Source: SZUA-229 sp041589455
Lineage (GTDB): Bacteria > Pseudomonadota > Gammaproteobacteria > SZUA-229
DNA length: 64,000 nt
Assembly (NCBI GenBank): GCA_041589455.1
Contig: JBFHVQ010000004.1
Span: forward strand, 8,726-72,725
Direction of reading: 5' to 3'
Shown: one piece after another, positions 60,950 to 64,000 of the stretch
Layout of the letters: every line of letters begins with the position of its first letter
Numbering within the stretch: position 1 is the stretch's first letter
Position numbers and translations under genes: made by a program
Notes under the pieces: model-generated
What the model saw: only the letters and a program-made list of their open reading frames with translations
Database searches by the model: none
Told to the model about the DNA's origin: nothing

Positions 60950-61078
60950 ATACCCAGTAAGCAGACACCTTGTCGGATTTATATCAGTTTTTACTTGCGC
61001 TGTGAGCTATTTCATACCTTAAGTTGCTTTTATGCATTATTATTAAGATGTTAATGCTATCAAAAGTTGTTACCGTAA

Positions 61079-61603
61079 ATGAAAAACAAAATTCTTAGTC
61101 GCTGGTTTGGCGGCGATGACAAGGTGAGCCAGCTTTCTGCACAGCCAGGACTGCGTCCAGGGCTCAGTGTTCTGGTTGTTGATGACTCTCGTACCCAGTT
61201 ATTTGGTATTGAGAAGCTATTAAAATCAGAAGGTGTAAAAACCTATACGGCAGAAAATGGTAAACAGGGCATCCTGATGGCTCGTCATGTTAAGCCAGAT
61301 CTCATTCTGATGGATATTGTGATGCCAGAAATCAATGGTTTTCAGGCTACACGTTATCTGACGCGTCAACCAGATACCGGACATATTCCAATCATTATTA
61401 TCAGTGGAACAGACCAGCAGTCAGACAGGCTGTGGGGGCTTAAGCTGGGTGCCAAGGACTATATGCAAAAACCGGTAAAAAGAGAGTTACTGCTGGAGAA
61501 GATAAGGCAGTGGACCAGTCAGCCTGCAACGGTCAATCCTGTTGTTAGTCGTGAAAAGTCGGTTCCCGCCAATAGTGCCCCGTTATTGGGAGAGGCAATT
61601 TAA
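61079..61603 (+). CDS. Response regulator, PilH/PilG-like, with extra tails
   Basis: The 174-residue protein has a receiver domain (about 29-148) with VLVVDDSRTQ, phospho-acceptor Asp in LILMDIVMPEINGFQATR, Ser in IIIISGTDQQ and Lys in DYMQKPVKRE. The N-terminal tail (KNKILSRWFGGDDKVSQL) and the C-terminal tail rich in Pro, Ser and Ala are extra to a plain CheY fold. It resembles the regulator at 29144. No kinase is adjacent. It follows the DUF6573-like pair after 129 bases and could belong to the same unit. Confidence 0.87.
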   Translation: MKNKILSRWFGGDDKVSQLSAQPGLRPGLSVLVVDDSRTQLFGIEKLLKSEGVKTYTAENGKQGILMARHVKPDLILMDIVMPEINGFQATRYLTRQPDTGHIPIIIISGTDQQSDRLWGLKLGAKDYMQKPVKRELLLEKIRQWTSQPATVNPVVSREKSVPANSAPLLGEAI

Positions 61604-61611
61604 TCTGCCCC

Positions 61612-62250
61612 TTATGCATAATAAGCTGAGGTGGTCATGACTTTCGACATGGCGGCCATCAGCTTCTTGACTGGCCATGGTAGCTCCGCGCCGCCACCTT
61701 CAAGTGCCAGTGTTGCATGATGAGCTTCATCAATTTTCATTTGCTGTAAAATCGCTCGGCTTCTTTCATCGTGTGGTGGTAGTTTTTCCAGGTGGTCTTC
61801 CAGATGTTGAATAACCTGATGTTCTGTTTCTGCAACAAAGCCCAGACTCCACTTATCACCCAGTATGCCGGCAAATGCACCAATCGCAAATGAACCGCTA
61901 TACCAAATGGGGTTCAGAAAACTGCGGTGACTGCATAATTCTTCAAGCCTTTGCTCAGTCCATACCAGGTGATCATTTTCTTCATCAGCAGCACGCTGCA
62001 TGCTTTTCCTGACCTTTTCGAGTTTCGCAGTAAGCGCCTGTCCCTGATAGAGTGCCTGTGCAGACACTTCACCGGCATGATTAACGCGCATTAGCCCCGC
62101 TGCATGGCGTGCTTCGCTGTCACTGAGCGGCTGATCCGGGATGTCTGTTGCCGGATTTTCACGTTCCGTCGTATTAGGGTGACCAAAAACCGTGCGAAGT
62201 GCATGGTCGGCCTGCAAAATAAACTGATCTAGCGGATTAAAATGTCTCAT
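61612..62250 (-). CDS. coq7: Demethoxyubiquinone hydroxylase (COQ7 type)
   Basis: Coq7 adds the C6 hydroxyl in ubiquinone synthesis with a di-iron centre. The 212-residue protein shows the ligands in MRVNHAGEVSAQALYQGQ, DEENDHLVWTEQRLEEL and the C-terminal KIDEAHHATLA, as in bacterial Coq7/CLK-1. Length agrees with Pseudomonas Coq7 (215). It overlaps the start region of the upstream Fe-S protein gene by four bases, which suggests co-translation. It is oxygen dependent, so aerobic life is implied. Confidence 0.95.
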   Translation of the reverse strand: MRHFNPLDQFILQADHALRTVFGHPNTTERENPATDIPDQPLSDSEARHAAGLMRVNHAGEVSAQALYQGQALTAKLEKVRKSMQRAADEENDHLVWTEQRLEELCSHRSFLNPIWYSGSFAIGAFAGILGDKWSLGFVAETEHQVIQHLEDHLEKLPPHDERSRAILQQMKIDEAHHATLALEGGGAELPWPVKKLMAAMSKVMTTSAYYA

Positions 62251-63455
62251 GTGGATTTCAGCTGCTGCCTTAGTAAACTGATTGGGTGGAGAACGTCTAT
62301 CGCTAAATTATACTCATTTAACAGTGATTTAATATGCATACTACAGCCAATATTGTCACTAAGCAGCAGTTCTGCAGTTGGTAAATCAAAGCTCTGTACT
62401 TTTTGTGTCCCTAGCGCATGAGCCTGTTGTGGGTAATTAATCGACTGTATTCCCGCTGCTCCACAGCACAGGGCCGGTTGTTTCGAGTACTGAATTTTTA
62501 GATCAGGAATCAGCTCTAGTAATCTTGTGTTAATGTCGCCGCCTTTTAGCATATTCCGATGACTGCAGCTTTCATGTAATGCGACAGTTTTATTGAATGA
62601 TTTAAAAGGCAGTGAATTCGTTTCAAGTTTTTCCCATAAAAACTCGCGGGCATCACGAATAGATGTTTTTGCCAGAGGTTTCAGGCTATGTCCGCAAGCT
62701 GGGCTAAAGAATAGAATGGCCTCACTGTCATGGCTGTTTAGAATAAATGCCTGCTGTTTTTTTCGTAAAAGACGTGCCGCCTTTTTTTCACCATTATGTT
62801 GCAAAAGAGAGCCGCAGCATGACTGGTTCTGCGGGATAACTACATTATAAGACAGTATATTCAATAGCTTAATAGTGTCCTTTATCGTCTGGCTATCCAT
62901 CGAGTTGGCAGTGCAACCAGTAAACAGGGTCACCTGACCAAGTGCATTATCAACAGGGTAGTCTGTTTCTAGCCTGGCAGCTTTTGTGGCTGGAATATTT
63001 GGTACGCCGAGTATCCGGCCTCCAGCATTGATTAGCTGTCGTACAACGGGTGTGCTGGCAAACCGCATGAGTTTGTCTATACGGCCTGTCTGCTGGCTTT
63101 GTTTAAGAATCTGTCGACTTAGTAATGGTTTATCGATGTGCTGACGATACTGGTCGCGGAATTCATCGATAATCTCACCGTAAGGTACTCTGGAAGGGCA
63201 GATAGTCTGGCAGTTCAGGCAGCCAAGGCAATGGTCGATATGTTGCATACCGATGCTGCTAGCATCAATTCGGCCCTGATCAATAGACTGAATAAGGGCG
63301 ATACGCCCACGTGGAGATTCGTTTTCGCTTTGATATAGCTGGTAGGTGGGGCAGTGTGGCAGGCACATTCCACACATTACGCAGAGGTCAGTGTCAGCAA
63401 GCGCTGAGGGGCTTTTTCTTGAAGGCATCATTACATTGTATAATGACTGATTCAT
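62247..63455 (-). CDS. GlcF/LutA-like iron-sulfur oxidoreductase subunit
   Basis: The 402-residue protein has two ferredoxin clusters at the N-terminus (CVMCGMCLPHCPTYQL and HCLGCLNCQTICPS) and two CCG domains (LFTGCTANSM with NQSCCGSLL, and HESCSHRNML with ALCCGAAGI). This is the layout of glycolate oxidase subunit GlcF and of LutA/LldE-type lactate enzymes. No GlcD/GlcE gene is adjacent in the window, so the partner is unknown. With gph it could be part of glycolate use. It overlaps coq7 by four bases. Confidence 0.87.
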   Translation of the reverse strand: MNQSLYNVMMPSRKSPSALADTDLCVMCGMCLPHCPTYQLYQSENESPRGRIALIQSIDQGRIDASSIGMQHIDHCLGCLNCQTICPSRVPYGEIIDEFRDQYRQHIDKPLLSRQILKQSQQTGRIDKLMRFASTPVVRQLINAGGRILGVPNIPATKAARLETDYPVDNALGQVTLFTGCTANSMDSQTIKDTIKLLNILSYNVVIPQNQSCCGSLLQHNGEKKAARLLRKKQQAFILNSHDSEAILFFSPACGHSLKPLAKTSIRDAREFLWEKLETNSLPFKSFNKTVALHESCSHRNMLKGGDINTRLLELIPDLKIQYSKQPALCCGAAGIQSINYPQQAHALGTQKVQSFDLPTAELLLSDNIGCSMHIKSLLNEYNLAIDVLHPISLLRQQLKST

Positions 63456-63476
63456 TTTGGATATTCAGAGGTTCTC

Positions 63477-63791
63477 ATGTCTTACTATAAACATCATGTC
63501 TTTTTTTGTACCAATCAACGTGATGATGGTCGTCGTTGCTGTGAGCATGCCGGTGCAACGGAGCTTCGAGCTTATGCAAAAGCACGGATTAAAGAGCTGG
63601 GAATCTCTGGAAAAGACCAGATTAGAATCAATACGGCGGGATGTCTGGATCGATGTGGGCAGGGACCAGTCATCGTAGTGTACCCGGAAGAAACATGGTA
63701 CACCTATAAAAACAAGCAGGATATTGATGAGATCATTGAACAGCATTTACTTAAAAATCAGATAGTTAGTCGATTAAAAATTGATTTGTAG
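63477..63791 (+). CDS. Thioredoxin-like [2Fe-2S] ferredoxin
   Basis: The 104-residue protein matches the Shethna-type thioredoxin-fold [2Fe-2S] ferredoxins: HHVFFCTNQRDDGRRCCEHAGA near the start and INTAGCLDRCGQGPVIVVYPEETWY in the second half, together giving the four cluster cysteines. It likely moves electrons, with an unknown partner. It is divergent from the GlcF-like gene, 22 bases apart, and starts at the ATG at 63477 with AGAGG upstream. Length is normal. Confidence 0.92.
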   Translation: MSYYKHHVFFCTNQRDDGRRCCEHAGATELRAYAKARIKELGISGKDQIRINTAGCLDRCGQGPVIVVYPEETWYTYKNKQDIDEIIEQHLLKNQIVSRLKIDL

Positions 63792-63845
63792 TTATTCTCA
63801 GATCGCATAGGCTAAAAAAATCACATGATTTGAATCAATTAATGC

Positions 63846-63874
63846 TTGCAGTCTTTAAAGTCATTCATTAGAAT
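63846..63874 (+). promoter_or_regulatory. Sigma70-type promoter of the candidate small RNA
   Basis: TTGCAG (63846-63851) and TAGAAT (63869-63874) are spaced by exactly 17 bases. The expected start site is near 63881, just before the candidate small RNA that ends at a strong terminator. Confidence 0.65.
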
Positions 63875-63880
63875 ATGCTT

Positions 63881-63985
63881 ATCTTATGAATTGCTGACAT
63901 ACGTTAGTTTCATATTTAGTGACTCCTCCATCCTCCTTTGGTGGTAATTTTTTAGGCGTAGCACCCCCTGCTACGCCTTTTTTTT
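63881..63985 (+). ncRNA. Candidate small RNA with a CUCC loop
   Basis: A likely 105-nt transcript runs from the promoter above to a strong terminator. It has no sizeable reading frame. Its middle is pyrimidine-rich (CTCCTCCATCCTCCTTT), and 63928-63944 can fold as CCATC-CTCCTTT-GGTGG, a 5-bp stem that shows CUCCUUU in its loop. CU-rich loops that pair with Shine-Dalgarno sequences are known from several trans-acting small RNAs. Identity and targets are unknown. The assignment depends on structure and signals only. Confidence 0.6.
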
Positions 63986-63986
63986 G
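63954..63986 (+). terminator. Strong Rho-independent terminator
   Basis: A perfect 10-bp stem (AGGCGTAGCA at 63954-63963, TGCTACGCCT at 63969-63978) with a CCCCC loop is followed by eight T residues. Confidence 0.95.
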
Positions 63987-64000
63987 TCTGTATTTCAGTG

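Overview
This window looks like the chromosome of a marine-type gammaproteobacterium of moderate GC content. The ribosomal, trp, gatCAB-mreBCD, crp/vfr-osmC and rpe-gph-trpE neighbourhoods match the gene order known from Pseudomonas and relatives. No phage, transposase, CRISPR array, rRNA or tRNA gene was seen. The genus cannot be fixed from the sequence alone. Sulfur-related genes (a YeeE/YedE transporter and an ETHE1/Blh-type MBL protein) together with a glycolate/glyoxylate set (gph, a GlcF-like Fe-S protein, an alanine/serine-glyoxylate aminotransferase) would suit a sulfur-oxidising autotroph or a methylotroph, but this is inference.

Layout. 1-5.4 kb: end of an EAL-HDOD signalling gene, rpmB-rpmG, a folate cluster (folB-folK, with a FolM-like pteridine reductase convergent to it), a MidA/NDUFAF7-type methyltransferase, and uppP-vanZ. 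5.5-16 kb: cca, a class V aminotransferase, a hybrid histidine kinase whose ATP-binding domain looks dead, an NDUFA9-like reductase, a short free-standing transcription unit, a DMT permease overlapping a one-POTRA outer-membrane protein, and a soluble chemoreceptor with three repeated PAS domains. 16-23.3 kb: the leftward group trhP-serB-MOSC-hopJ, a decayed permease, three proteins of unknown function and the YeeE/YedE transporter. 23.5-34.2 kb: mazG, an MltF-like lytic transglycosylase with a doubled solute-binding domain, gspA-gspB, a PilH-like regulator, lemA-M48 peptidase, dusA and dinB. 34.2-43.6 kb: a 5'-truncated DUF3187 gene, cytochrome c, rpe-gph, a trp leader peptide, trpE, a voltage-gated channel overlapping trpG, trpD, trpC, crp/vfr and osmC. 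43.6-50.3 kb: a DUF885 protein, a Pho-box porin with a frameshift at an A7 tract, terB, a small unknown protein, an alpha/beta hydrolase, the MBL protein and a deaminase. 50.5-57.5 kb: hslO, gatB, gatA and gatC facing mreBCD. 57.5-64 kb: a Ycf46-like AAA ATPase, a degenerate P-loop protein, tandem DUF6573-like paralogues, a response regulator, coq7, a GlcF-like protein, a thioredoxin-like ferredoxin and a candidate small RNA.

How the parts work together. Most genes are housekeeping: translation (rpmBG, gatCAB, trhP, dusA, cca), cell wall and shape (uppP, mreBCD, MltF-like), folate, tryptophan and ubiquinone synthesis, and redox or proteostasis (hslO, M48, OsmC). The parts most worth a second look are: (a) a trp leader peptide followed by a perfect long-range inverted repeat that overlaps the trpE ribosome-binding region; (b) a candidate small RNA with a CUCC loop at the right edge; (c) a channel with an acidic TLEDWTD selectivity filter inside the trp cluster; (d) the uncharacterised AAA / degenerate-ATPase / DUF6573-pair cluster at 57.5-61.6 kb; and (e) several genes in decay or possibly switchable (porin, permease, DUF3187, kinase domain). 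Where an in-frame internal start had a better ribosome-binding site or family fit, that start was chosen and the reason is given.
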